Shown here piece after piece: positions 24,797-32,334 of a stretch of DNA of 64,000 nt. This DNA is from Streptomyces niveus (GTDB lineage: Bacteria; Actinomycetota; Actinomycetes; Streptomycetales; Streptomycetaceae). How positions within the stretch are numbered: the first letter of the stretch is position 1; each line of letters opens with the position of its first letter. The notes beneath the pieces were generated by a model. It ran no database searches, was not told the origin of the DNA, and saw only the letters and a list, made by a program, of their open reading frames with translations. The stretch lies in NCBI RefSeq assembly GCF_002009175.1, contig NZ_CP018047.1, forward strand, positions 1,488,001-1,552,000, read 5' to 3'. A program made the position numbers and the translations under genes.

Positions 24797-25993
24797 ATGA
24801 CCCCTGCTCGTCGTTCCGTGCTGAAGCTGCTCGCCGCCGCCCCGGTGGCCGCCCAGGTCAGCACCGCCACGCCCGCCCTGGCCGCTCCGAGGGCCGCCCC
24901 CGCGCAGAGCGCCGCCCCCGGCATCGTCAAACCGCTGCCGCCCGAGCTGTTCACCATCCGCGGCACCAACGCCGAGGCCAACTTCGCCGCCCTGCGCGAC
25001 ACCGGCCTCCACACACCCGTGGAGCGTTTCTTCGTCCGCAACCACACCGCGACCCCCGTGCTGGACGCGGCTTCCTGGAGCCTGACGGTATGGGGCAGCG
25101 GTCTGCGCGGGGGCCCGGCCCGCTTCACGTACGACCAGCTGCGCCGGCTTCCCTCCGTCACGCGCGACGTGGCCGTCGAGTGCGCGGGCAACGGCCGCAG
25201 CTTCTACACCTCCCAGCAGGGCGACGCCGCCTCCGGCACGGCCTGGACGCTCGGCGCGATCGGCGTCGCCCGCTGGCGCGGTGCCCGGCTCTCCGACGTG
25301 CTGCGCCGCGCCGGGGTCGGGGCGCACGCGGTCGACGTGATGCCCCGCGGACTCGACGCCGAGTACGTCACCGACGGCGTGAATCTGGGCCGGGTGCGGC
25401 GCCCGCTGCCGGTGGCGAAGGCGCTGGACGACGTGATCCTGGCGTACGAGATGAACGGCGAGCCGCTGCCGTACGACCACGGATATCCGGTCCGGGTCGT
25501 CGTGCCGTCCTGGGTGGGGATCGCCTCCATCAAGTGGCTCGGCGACATCGAGGTGAGCGCCGAGCCGCTGAGTTCGCCCTGGAACACCGACTTCTACCGG
25601 CTGTTCGGCCCGTCCTATCCGCCCGGGGGCAGTGCTCCGCTGACCCGGCAGACCATCAAGTCCGGCTTCGAGCTGGCGCCGGAGACCGTGCTGGCCGCCG
25701 GGCGCACCCACCGGCTGACCGGCCGCGCGTGGTCGGCCCACGCGCCCGTGCGTCAGGTCGAGTTCAGCACCGACGGCGGGAGCCGCTGGCAGCGGGCGCA
25801 GCTGCGGGACACGCCCCGCCGTAACAACTGGGTGCGCTGGTACGCGCCTTGGCGCCCGCACGCGACCGGGCGGACACACCTCCTGGCACGCGCCACGGAC
25901 ACCGCGGGGAACACCCAGCCCGAGCGCTCGGTGCCGAACACGCAGGGGTACCTCTTCGACGCGGTGATCAGGGTTCCGGTCACGGTGGGCTGA
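24797..25993 (+). CDS. Exported molybdopterin sulfite oxidase
   Basis: The 398-aa protein starts with a twin-arginine signal (ARRSVLKLL then a hydrophobic Ala-rich stretch to ALAAP). Next comes the molybdopterin domain of the sulfite oxidase family with the molybdenum ligand C129 in VAVECAGNGR and PYDHGYPVRVVVP. The C-terminal Mo-co dimerisation domain includes SPWNTDFYRLF and HAPVRQVEFSTDGG. There is no heme domain, so it resembles bacterial SorA-type or SorT-type enzymes. It would oxidise sulfite to sulfate outside the membrane, protecting cells when organosulfonates are used. GAGGAG precedes the ATG. Confidence 0.88.
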   Translation: MTPARRSVLKLLAAAPVAAQVSTATPALAAPRAAPAQSAAPGIVKPLPPELFTIRGTNAEANFAALRDTGLHTPVERFFVRNHTATPVLDAASWSLTVWGSGLRGGPARFTYDQLRRLPSVTRDVAVECAGNGRSFYTSQQGDAASGTAWTLGAIGVARWRGARLSDVLRRAGVGAHAVDVMPRGLDAEYVTDGVNLGRVRRPLPVAKALDDVILAYEMNGEPLPYDHGYPVRVVVPSWVGIASIKWLGDIEVSAEPLSSPWNTDFYRLFGPSYPPGGSAPLTRQTIKSGFELAPETVLAAGRTHRLTGRAWSAHAPVRQVEFSTDGGSRWQRAQLRDTPRRNNWVRWYAPWRPHATGRTHLLARATDTAGNTQPERSVPNTQGYLFDAVIRVPVTVG

Positions 25994-26075
25994 CCCCTTT
26001 GTCGCAGGTTCATGTCGGGCGTATAGCGGCGGTACGAAGCCCTTGTTGCCGTATCGCATATCCGGACCGGGCCCC

Positions 26076-26105
26076 TTGCTCATGGCTTGGAACCGCCGCT
26101 AGCTT
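26076..26105 (+). promoter_or_regulatory. Promoter of the second sulfonate transporter leader
   Basis: TTGCTC (26076-26081) and TAGCTT (26100-26105) with an 18-bp spacer end 7 nt before the leader ATG at 26113, giving a leaderless leader transcript. Confidence 0.6.
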
Positions 26106-26112
26106 CGCGGAC

Positions 26113-26187
26113 ATGTCCATGTCCCAGCGGCTGAGCAAACGACGCGCCGTCGATCTGATGCGCGTCGCCACCGCCCTCTGTAGCTGA
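26113..26187 (+). CDS. Cysteine-type leader peptide of second sulfonate transporter operon
   Basis: A 24-codon ORF encodes a peptide ending KRRAVDLMRVATALCS, a variant of the actinomycete HVDLxRVxxALC leader family with one cysteine as the penultimate residue. It is leaderless by promoter spacing and lies 54 bp before the lipoprotein gene. The gap is again C-rich. The arrangement parallels the leaders at 12392 and 24619. Confidence 0.75.
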   Translation: MSMSQRLSKRRAVDLMRVATALCS

Positions 26188-26241
26188 CCGCACCGCCTCA
26201 TTCCGCGACGCCCCCAGCAATTCAGAGAACCGGGAACACAC

Positions 26242-27345
26242 ATGTCCAGAGCACTCCGTGCTGCTGCCCTGCTCACCACCGTCCTGATCAGCTCGGCCGT
26301 GCTCACCGGCTGCGCCGACAACACCGCCACCACCACCGCGTCCTCGAAGGACCTCTCCGACGTCGAGATCCCGAAGACGGTCGATCCGGACACCCGGATC
26401 ACGATCGGCAGTCCGGAGATCCAGGTGGCGCTCAAGCTCTCCGGACAGATCGACAAGATCCCCTTCAAGGTGAAGTGGGCCAATCTCAGCGGTGGTCCGC
26501 AGTGCTCCGAGGCCTTCCGTGCCAATTCCCTGGACGTGTGCTCGGCGGCCGAGATCCCGTCGATCCACGCCCACTGGACCGGGCTCGACACCAAGCTGGT
26601 GGCCGCCGCGTTCCGTACCGACCCCGTCAAGAACCCGATATACGAGCTCGGTATCGCGCCGGGCGCCGGTGTCGACAGCCTCGCGGACCTGCGGGGCAAG
26701 AAGATCGCGTACAGCCCCGGTCAGGCGCAGGGCGCGCTCGTGCTGCGCATCCTGGCCAAGGCCGGACTCGCCAAGAGCGATGTGGAACTGGTCGAGCTGC
26801 CGAGCACCGGTGACGTCTATCCCACCGCGCTCGGCGGCGGGCAGGTCGACGCGGCGCCGCTGGGCGGGGTCAACATCAAGCGCTATCCCGCGAAGTACGG
26901 CAAGGACGGCGGCAAGACGATCCCGCACGGGCTGCGGGACGACCCGGGGCATCTCTGGGTGCCGACGGCGTCGGTGAGTGACCCTCAGAAGGCCGCCGCC
27001 ATACGGGAGTTCGTCAAGTACTGGGCGAAGGCGCGGGTCTGGATCGACACCCATCCCGAGGAGTGGATCGAGGGCTACTACGTGAAGGATCAGGGGCTGT
27101 CGCGCGAGGACGGCGAGTATCTGGTCAAGACCGGCGGGCACCCGGCGATCCCGGACGACTGGACGCGGGCCATCGCCGACCAGCAGAAGACGGTGGATCT
27201 GCTGGCGAAGGAGACGGACCAGAAGCCGTTCGACACGGAGATCCTCTTCGACCGGCGCTACGAGAAGGTCGGTGCCGAGGCGGTCGCGGGCACCGGAGCC
27301 GACACCGGGAGCGACACCGGAGCCGAGGCGGGAGCAGGATCATGA
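26242..27345 (+). CDS. Second sulfonate/taurine-type ABC substrate-binding lipoprotein
   Basis: The 367-aa protein has a lipoprotein signal with lipobox LTGC. The periplasmic-binding body is of the TauA/SsuA class: ITIGSPEIQVALKLSGQIDKIPFKVKWANLSGGPQCSEAFRANSLDVCSAAEIPS (read over several blocks), LADLRGKKIAYSPGQAQGAL and a central LGGGQVDAAPLGG. It ends in a low-complexity Gly/Thr/Ala/Asp tail (GTGADTGSDTGAEAG). Organosulfur uptake is inferred from family and from the cysteine-type leader in front. Its stop overlaps the permease start. Confidence 0.85.
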   Translation: MSRALRAAALLTTVLISSAVLTGCADNTATTTASSKDLSDVEIPKTVDPDTRITIGSPEIQVALKLSGQIDKIPFKVKWANLSGGPQCSEAFRANSLDVCSAAEIPSIHAHWTGLDTKLVAAAFRTDPVKNPIYELGIAPGAGVDSLADLRGKKIAYSPGQAQGALVLRILAKAGLAKSDVELVELPSTGDVYPTALGGGQVDAAPLGGVNIKRYPAKYGKDGGKTIPHGLRDDPGHLWVPTASVSDPQKAAAIREFVKYWAKARVWIDTHPEEWIEGYYVKDQGLSREDGEYLVKTGGHPAIPDDWTRAIADQQKTVDLLAKETDQKPFDTEILFDRRYEKVGAEAVAGTGADTGSDTGAEAGAGS

Positions 27346-28259
27346 GCACCGAAGCGGCCGAAGAAGTCACCCTCACCAAGGCCGAGTTGACGGACGGCGC
27401 TCCTGAGTCCGAGAGGGCGCCCGCGTCGCGGGCCCCGGAGCCCGTCCGGACGGAAGCCTCCCCCGTCCGGCGACTCGGGCCACGCCGCCGGCTCGGCCTC
27501 GGGCGCCCCGTCCCGTACGGCTGGGCACTAGGCCCCCTGCTGCTGCTCGCCCTCTGGGCGGCGGGGTCCGCCACCGGTCTGATCGACGCCCGTAATCTCT
27601 CGGCGCCGTGGACCGTGGTCACGACGGCGGGCGATCTGATCGAGAACGGCCGGCTCCAGTCCAACCTCGCCACCTCCGCCCAACGCGCCGCGCTCGGGCT
27701 GCTGTTCGGGGTCGTGGGAGGTCTGCTGCTGGCGCTCGTCTCGGGGCTCAGCCGGATCGCCGAAGGGGTGATCGACGGGCCCGTGCAGATCAAGCGGGCC
27801 ATCCCGTCGCTCGCCCTCATCCCGCTGCTGATCCTTTGGTTCGGCATCGGCGAGTCCATGAAGGTCATCACGATCGCCCTGGGCGTCTTCGTGCCCGTCT
27901 ACATCCACACGCACAACGGACTGCGCACCATCGACAACCGCTATGTGGAGCTGGCCGAGACGGTGCGGCTGAGCCGTACCGCCTTCCTGCGCCATGTCGT
28001 CCTGCCCGGCGCGCTGCCCGGTTTTCTGCTGGGCATGCGGTTCGCCGTGACCGGTGCCTGGCTGGCCCTGGTCGTGGTGGAGCAGGTCAACGCCACCAGC
28101 GGGATCGGCTACATGATGGAGCTGGCGAGGACGTACGGGCAGACCGACGTCATCATCGTCGGCCTGGTCGTCTACGGGCTCCTCGGCCTGCTCTCGGACG
28201 CGCTGGTACGTCTCGTCGAACGGAGGACGCTGTCATGGCGACGCACACTGGCGGGCTGA
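27342..28259 (+). CDS. Second sulfonate/taurine-type ABC permease
   Basis: The 305-aa permease has a charged N-terminal tail of about 60 residues, then six helices beginning WALGPLLLLALWAAGSATGL. The family coupling loop is RYVELAETVRLSRTAFLRHVVLPGALPGFLLGMRF. It overlaps the binding-protein gene (ATGA) and the ATPase gene by 25 bp. Confidence 0.87.
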   Translation: MSTEAAEEVTLTKAELTDGAPESERAPASRAPEPVRTEASPVRRLGPRRRLGLGRPVPYGWALGPLLLLALWAAGSATGLIDARNLSAPWTVVTTAGDLIENGRLQSNLATSAQRAALGLLFGVVGGLLLALVSGLSRIAEGVIDGPVQIKRAIPSLALIPLLILWFGIGESMKVITIALGVFVPVYIHTHNGLRTIDNRYVELAETVRLSRTAFLRHVVLPGALPGFLLGMRFAVTGAWLALVVVEQVNATSGIGYMMELARTYGQTDVIIVGLVVYGLLGLLSDALVRLVERRTLSWRRTLAG

Positions 28260-29017
28260 CCGCCGAACACCCGGCCGACACCGGCACCGGCACCGCCCCC
28301 GGCACCGTACGGATCACGGATCTGGTCCGCTCCTTCGGGGACCGGAACGTCCTCGACGGCCTCGATCTCGCCGTGGGAGCCGGGGAGTTCGTGGCTCTGC
28401 TCGGCCGCAGCGGCTCCGGCAAGAGCACACTCCTGCGCGCGCTCGCCGGTCTCGACCACGATGTGACGGGCTCCGGCGAACTCAGCTCCCCCGAGCCGGT
28501 CTCCGTCGTGTTCCAGGACGCGCGTCTGCTGCCCTGGAAGCGCGTACTCGACAATGTCGTCCTCGGTCTCGACGGCCCCGACGCGGTCGGGCGCGGCCGG
28601 GCCGCGCTCGCCGAAGTCGGCCTGGCCGGGCGGGAGAAGGCATGGCCCGTCGAGCTGTCCGGCGGTGAGCAGCAGCGTGTGTCGCTGGCCCGTTCGCTCG
28701 TACGCGAGCCCGGACTCCTGCTCGCCGACGAGCCGTTCGGCGCGCTGGACGCGCTGACCCGCATCCGGATGCACGTACTGCTGCGCCGGCTGTGCGCCAG
28801 GCACCGGCCGGCGGTACTGCTCGTGACGCACGACGTGGACGAGGCGATCGTCCTCGCGGACCGTGTGGTCGTCCTCGACGAGGGACGCATCGGCGCCGAC
28901 ATCCCCGTCGAGCTGCCCGCGCCCCGCGGCCACGGCAGCGCCGAGTACGCGGCGCTGCGCGAGCGGCTGCTGGAGGAGCTGGGCGTCGAGAGCGAACCGG
29001 GCCCGTCCGGCGATTGA
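28235..29017 (+). CDS. Second sulfonate/taurine-type ABC ATP-binding protein
   Basis: The 260-aa ATPase shows Walker A GRSGSGKST, Q-loop VFQDARLLPW, signature LSGGEQQRVSLARSL, Walker B LLADEPFGALDA and H-switch VTHDVDEA. A CGGAGGA site lies in the end of the permease gene. The last codons (PSGD then TGA) and the stop codon come from a copy of the dispersed 22-bp repeat, so its C-terminus was probably set by repeat insertion. Confidence 0.88.
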   Translation: MATHTGGLTAEHPADTGTGTAPGTVRITDLVRSFGDRNVLDGLDLAVGAGEFVALLGRSGSGKSTLLRALAGLDHDVTGSGELSSPEPVSVVFQDARLLPWKRVLDNVVLGLDGPDAVGRGRAALAEVGLAGREKAWPVELSGGEQQRVSLARSLVREPGLLLADEPFGALDALTRIRMHVLLRRLCARHRPAVLLVTHDVDEAIVLADRVVVLDEGRIGADIPVELPAPRGHGSAEYAALRERLLEELGVESEPGPSGD

Positions 29018-29022
29018 GGACA
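29001..29022 (+). repeat. Dispersed 22-bp repeat supplying a stop codon
   Basis: The unit GCCCGTCCGGCGATTGAGGA is the same sequence found in clusters near 50.6-51.0 kb and 61.0-61.2 kb. Here it is in frame with the ABC ATPase gene and provides its last residues and TGA. Confidence 0.8.
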
Positions 29023-29195
29023 ACGGCCGGGCCCCCGGTGTGTCACCGCCGCGCCCACTCCTCGGCCAGCAGTTCGTAGCTGCGGACCCGGTCCGCGTGC
29101 TCGTTGGTGAGCCGACGAACTGCGTTCCCACTGTCCGGGAGACCGGAACTCGGCGGAGCCGGCACGGTAACTCCGCACCCCCGTTCACGACAATG

Positions 29196-29242
29196 CCGCC
29201 TCGACCGCCGGACGGGCAGAGGCCGTCCGGCGGTCAAGGCGG
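29196..29242. terminator. Bidirectional hairpin terminator
   Basis: A 20-bp stem with one mismatch (CCGCCTCGACCGCCGGACGG at 29196-29215 against 29223-29242, 7-nt loop) lies 4 bp after the stop of the minus-strand ADP-ribosyltransferase and downstream of the plus-strand ABC operon. It can end both transcripts. Confidence 0.75.
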
Positions 29243-29246
29243 AGTT

Positions 29247-29978
29247 CTACTTGGCGGCGAGCGCCGCCGCCGGCTCGGCGGTCAGGGGCCGGAAGCCCTT
29301 GTTCGTCTTGCAGCCGAGGTTGTCGTACGTGTTGACCTTCGTCTTCGGGTCGGTCTTGACCAGGTGGTACTTGCAGGCCCTCTTGATGTACCGGCCCTCG
29401 ATCCCGCCCGGGAAGTCGATCTCCTTGTTCCACAGGTAGGGCGACTCGTAGCGGTTGAGCGCGGCCGTGGCGTTCACGTCGATGCCGCCGGGGGCGTCGA
29501 TCTCGTACACCCAGCCGGTCTTGGCGGTGCCGTAGGTGGCGAACTTCTGCGCCACCCACTTCTCACAGGTGGTGCTGACGTGCGCGCTGCTCTGTCCGCC
29601 GCCCTTGACGATGTACTCGGCCAGCGGAACCATCGTGTCCCCGCGCGGGGCGAAGCCCCCGGCGAAGAGGTCTTCCACGTTCTCGCGGGTGTCGCCCCGC
29701 CACAGCGTGTTGTCGTCGTTCCGCCACTGCCACCGCTCCGACACCGACTTCTCCCTGACGGCGTCCGCGATGACCGGGTTGGTCGTCGTACGCCACCAGT
29801 CCCAGGCGCGGTACTCGGTGACCGGGCCGCAGGGGCCCGTGTCGAGGGCGGGTGCGAGGGCCCGGGCGGGCGCCGGGGCCGGGATCGGGGCGGTGGTGGA
29901 CGCGGACGCGCCGGTCGGGGCGAGTGCGGCGGTGGTGAGTGTGGCGGTGGCGAGGACCCGCAGAGCGGCCTTCAGCAT
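29247..29978 (-). CDS. Secreted ADP-ribosyltransferase (ScARP/Scabin/enterotoxin A-like)
   Basis: The 243-aa protein has a signal peptide (to about ASAS, residue 27) and a Pro/Ala linker, then a mono-ADP-ribosyltransferase domain of the cholera-toxin/pierisin class. The NAD-binding arginine is R94 in LWRGDTR, followed by FAGGFAPRGD; the STS-like motif is S135-T-T in SAHVSTT; the catalytic glutamate is E186 in NKEIDFPGGI. Streptomyces relatives (ScARP, Scabin) modify guanine bases or nucleosides. The usual (Q/E)-x-E pair is N-x-E here, so target choice may differ. Four cysteines in the mature part could form disulfides. The ATG at 29978 was chosen; a GTG three codons upstream is possible. Confidence 0.8.
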   Translation of the reverse strand: MLKAALRVLATATLTTAALAPTGASASTTAPIPAPAPARALAPALDTGPCGPVTEYRAWDWWRTTTNPVIADAVREKSVSERWQWRNDDNTLWRGDTRENVEDLFAGGFAPRGDTMVPLAEYIVKGGGQSSAHVSTTCEKWVAQKFATYGTAKTGWVYEIDAPGGIDVNATAALNRYESPYLWNKEIDFPGGIEGRYIKRACKYHLVKTDPKTKVNTYDNLGCKTNKGFRPLTAEPAAALAAK

Positions 29979-30092
29979 GGTGAGCACCCATCAGTTGATC
30001 AACGTGACGGGCCCCTTTATAGCGGTGCATGAGCCGCATTTCGGGCGCGGCGGTGCCGATCCCACCCGAATGGTCGGCGCCGCCCGGGACTA

Positions 30093-30267
30093 GGGGGTGT
30101 CCGCAAAGTAGCGCCGTCCGCCCGCAGGGCGGGGCCCGCGGCGTCTGGTGCGGTGCATCGCAAGGCGGAGGATCGGTCTCGTACTGGACGTACTTGGCCG
30201 ACTCCGACAACGCGGCGAGGTGCCGTACCAGGCGTCGCGGGCCAGGCGCGACTTTGCGGACACCCCC
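30093..30267. mobile_element. MITE-like 175-bp element with perfect terminal inverted repeats
   Basis: The ends GGGGGTGTCCGCAAAGT and its exact complement (17 bp, continuing with one mismatch to about 23 bp) enclose 140 bp without coding capacity. A TA dinucleotide flanks each end, as for Tc1/mariner/IS630-type transposition. No transposase lies inside, so it must have been moved in trans. An IS481 element was later inserted at its right border. Confidence 0.7.
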
Positions 30268-30271
30268 TAGA
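30266..30271. repeat. Target-site duplication CCTAGA, left copy
   Basis: CCTAGA directly precedes the IS481 left end and recurs at 31321-31326 after its right end. It is the 6-bp duplication made by the IS insertion; its first four bases are the right end of the MITE and its TA. Confidence 0.8.
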
Positions 30272-31320
30272 TGTATTGATAACAAGCGTTGTTGACACTG
30301 GTCGGGCTTGATCATGGCGAAGACCTCCGGTGTGGTGGAGCTGTCTAGGACTGCACCACTCGGAGGTCTTCGTGTCCCACCGTAATGCCCGGCTGACTGT
30401 CTTCGGGAGGCGGTTGCTGGTCGAGCGTGTTCTTTCCGGTCGCCCGGTTGCTCATGTAGCGGCCGAGATGGGTGTCTCGCGACCCACGGCTTACAAGTGG
30501 GTCCGACGGTGGCGGGAGGAGGGCGGCGGCGGACTGCACGACCGGTCCAGCCGCCCGCACCGGACGCCGCACCGCACGCGGGCCGTCGTCGAGGCCCGAG
30601 TCTGCGACCTGAGGCACTCCCGCAAGCTCGGCCCCGCCCGGATCGGCCCGGTCCTGGGCCTGCCCGCCTCGACCGTCCACCGGATCCTGACCCGTCACGG
30701 CCTGAACCGCCTGGCATGGCTCGACCGCCCGACCGGGACCGTGATCCGGCGCTACGAACGCGAGCGGCCCGGCGAACTCATCCACGTGGACGTGAAGAAG
30801 CTCGGGCGGATACCCGACGGCGGCGGCCACAAAGCCCTGGGCCGCGAGGCAGGCCGGCCGATCCGCGGCATGGGATTCGACTACGTGCACTCGGCCGTCG
30901 ATGACCACTCCCGCCTCGCCTACAGCGAGATCCACCCGGACGAGAAGGTCACGACCTGCGCAGGTTTCCTCACCCGCGCCGCCGCGTTCTTCCACACCCA
31001 CGGCATCACCCGCATCGAACGGGTCCTGACCGACAACGCCTGGGCCTACCGCAAGGGCCTCGCCTGGAAAGCCACGCTGGCCGAGCTGGGAGCGACGGGA
31101 AAACTGACCCGCCCCTACCGGCCCCAGACCAACGGCAAAGTCGAACGCTTCAACCGCACCCTGCTCGACGAATGGGCCTACCTGCAGCCCTACACCACCA
31201 ACGAGCAGCGAACCGCAGCCCTCAACACCTTCCTGCACACCTACAACTACCATCGCGGCCACACCGCACTCGGAGGCAAGCCACCCATCACCCGCGTCAA
31301 CAACCCTCCGGGTCAATACA
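30272..31320 (+). mobile_element. IS481-family insertion sequence
   Basis: The element is 1049 bp, begins TGTATTGA and ends TCAATACA. Its imperfect 25-bp terminal repeats match at 19 positions, with TGTATTGA outside and TTGTTGAC inside. It is flanked by the direct repeat CCTAGA and contains one transposase gene, so it looks intact and recently active. Confidence 0.85.
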
Positions 31321-31325
31321 CCTAG
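30372..31325 (+). CDS. IS481 family transposase
   Basis: The 317-aa protein has an N-terminal helix-turn-helix (VAAEMGVSRPTAYKWVRRWREEG), a second one (GLPASTVHRILTRHG) and a DDE integrase core with D140 (IHVDVKKLG), D221 (VLTDNAWAY) and E258 (TNGKVERFNRTL). A GTG start at 30372 follows GGAGG by 5 nt. The element ends one base into the last sense codon; the two bases completing it and the TAG stop come from the target duplication, so the C-terminus depends on the insertion site. Confidence 0.9.
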   Translation: MSHRNARLTVFGRRLLVERVLSGRPVAHVAAEMGVSRPTAYKWVRRWREEGGGGLHDRSSRPHRTPHRTRAVVEARVCDLRHSRKLGPARIGPVLGLPASTVHRILTRHGLNRLAWLDRPTGTVIRRYERERPGELIHVDVKKLGRIPDGGGHKALGREAGRPIRGMGFDYVHSAVDDHSRLAYSEIHPDEKVTTCAGFLTRAAAFFHTHGITRIERVLTDNAWAYRKGLAWKATLAELGATGKLTRPYRPQTNGKVERFNRTLLDEWAYLQPYTTNEQRTAALNTFLHTYNYHRGHTALGGKPPITRVNNPPGQYT

Positions 31326-31326
31326 A
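31321..31326. repeat. Target-site duplication CCTAGA, right copy
   Basis: This is the partner of 30266-30271. Its palindromic CTAG (31322-31325) serves as stop codon for the transposase on the plus strand and for the DUF4440-like gene on the minus strand. Confidence 0.8.
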
Positions 31327-31684
31327 GCGTGAAGACCGTGCCTTGGTGGAAGTAGAGGAGCCAGAGGCCGCCGGTCAGCATCCACAGGGAACTCCGGTGC
31401 GCCAGGCGCCCCTTGTGCTCCGTGTCGAACGTCAGCAGCACCAGGTGCGGCGCGAGTTCGACACCCCGCATCTCCGATGTGGTGACGGGCCGGGCGCCGG
31501 GCGCATCGTCCGCGGTGAGGGCCGCGATGATCGACCGGCGGTCCCAGCGGCGCCCGGACGAGCCGAACTCGATGAAGTCCGGGTGGAGAAGTTCCCCGAT
31601 CAGCTCCGCCGACGAGCGGACGGCCGGATCCAGGAGGCGCAGTTCGGCCTCGATGGCGGCGACGACCGCGGGTGACTCAGCCAC
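31322..31684 (-). CDS. DUF4440/NTF2-like domain protein
   Basis: The 120-aa protein fits the NTF2-like DUF4440 fold: an N-terminal helix pair (AAIEAELRLLDPAVRSSAELIGELLHPDFIEFGSSG), the motif WDRRSIIAAL, and beta strands ending WMLTGGLWLLYFHQGT. Small proteins of this fold serve as enzymes or ligand-binding modules; no substrate can be named. It starts with GTG and overlaps the DUF1697 gene upstream by 8 bp, so the two are coupled. Its stop codon lies in the IS481 target duplication, and the stop would also have existed before the insertion. Confidence 0.75.
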   Translation of the reverse strand: MAESPAVVAAIEAELRLLDPAVRSSAELIGELLHPDFIEFGSSGRRWDRRSIIAALTADDAPGARPVTTSEMRGVELAPHLVLLTFDTEHKGRLAHRSSLWMLTGGLWLLYFHQGTVFTL

Positions 31685-32231
31685 GGGTCAGCTCCACCAG
31701 TTTCACCACGGTGTTCCAGTTGCGGCTGGTGGCGACGGTGCCCGGGTACAGACGGGGCTTGGACAGCGCCTCGGCGAGTTTGGAGCGGCCGAGGCCGTCG
31801 GGGGCGTACAGGTACAGCGCCCGGTCGCCGAGCCGGAACTCCTCGGGGAGGTACGACTCCTCGTCGATGGCGGCGAAGCGTTCGGGGCCCACCGGCTCGG
31901 AGAAGTAGGTGACATGGAGCTGTTTGCCCTGGAGCGTGGCGGCGGGGAAGGGGCAGGCGTCGGCGACGGCCTTGAGATAGGCGGCGTCGCGGACCAGGGT
32001 GTCGACGGCGAAGCCGAACTCCTTCTGGAGTGCGTCGCCGAGGGCGGCGGCGAGCGTGGACTCGTCGGCGCCGGTGGTGTCGGTGAAGACGGCGTTGCCG
32101 CTCTGGAGGTACGTCGCGACGTCGCGGTGGCCGAGGCCGGCGAGCACGTCGCGCAGAGTCGCCATCGGGACCTTCCGGCTGCCGCCGACATTGATTCCGC
32201 GCAGCAGCGCCGCGTACCTGGTCGTCGTCAT
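31677..32231 (-). CDS. DUF1697 family protein
   Basis: The 184-aa protein matches DUF1697 with the N-terminal signature YAALLRGINVGGSRKVPM, DVATYLQSGNAVF and the C-terminal RNWNTVVKLVEL. Function is unknown in this widespread family. TATCGT lies 6 nt before the ATG, so the mRNA is probably leaderless. It is the first gene of a two-gene unit with the DUF4440-like gene. Confidence 0.85.
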   Translation of the reverse strand: MTTTRYAALLRGINVGGSRKVPMATLRDVLAGLGHRDVATYLQSGNAVFTDTTGADESTLAAALGDALQKEFGFAVDTLVRDAAYLKAVADACPFPAATLQGKQLHVTYFSEPVGPERFAAIDEESYLPEEFRLGDRALYLYAPDGLGRSKLAEALSKPRLYPGTVATSRNWNTVVKLVELTRG

Positions 32232-32334
32232 GGGTCCACGATAGGCCGGGGGGCGTCCGGGACCGCTCCGGCATGCGGAAGGCGGTCGCCGCGCCCCGTG
32301 GGGGAGAGCGCGGCGACCGCCGGTCCCATGTCGG

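Noticed and set aside
29043..29237. 64-codon minus-strand ORF ending HADRVRSYELLAEEWARR
   Set aside because: The last 25 residues look protein-like and could be a gene remnant, but the rest overlaps a terminator hairpin and no family or start signal could be found.
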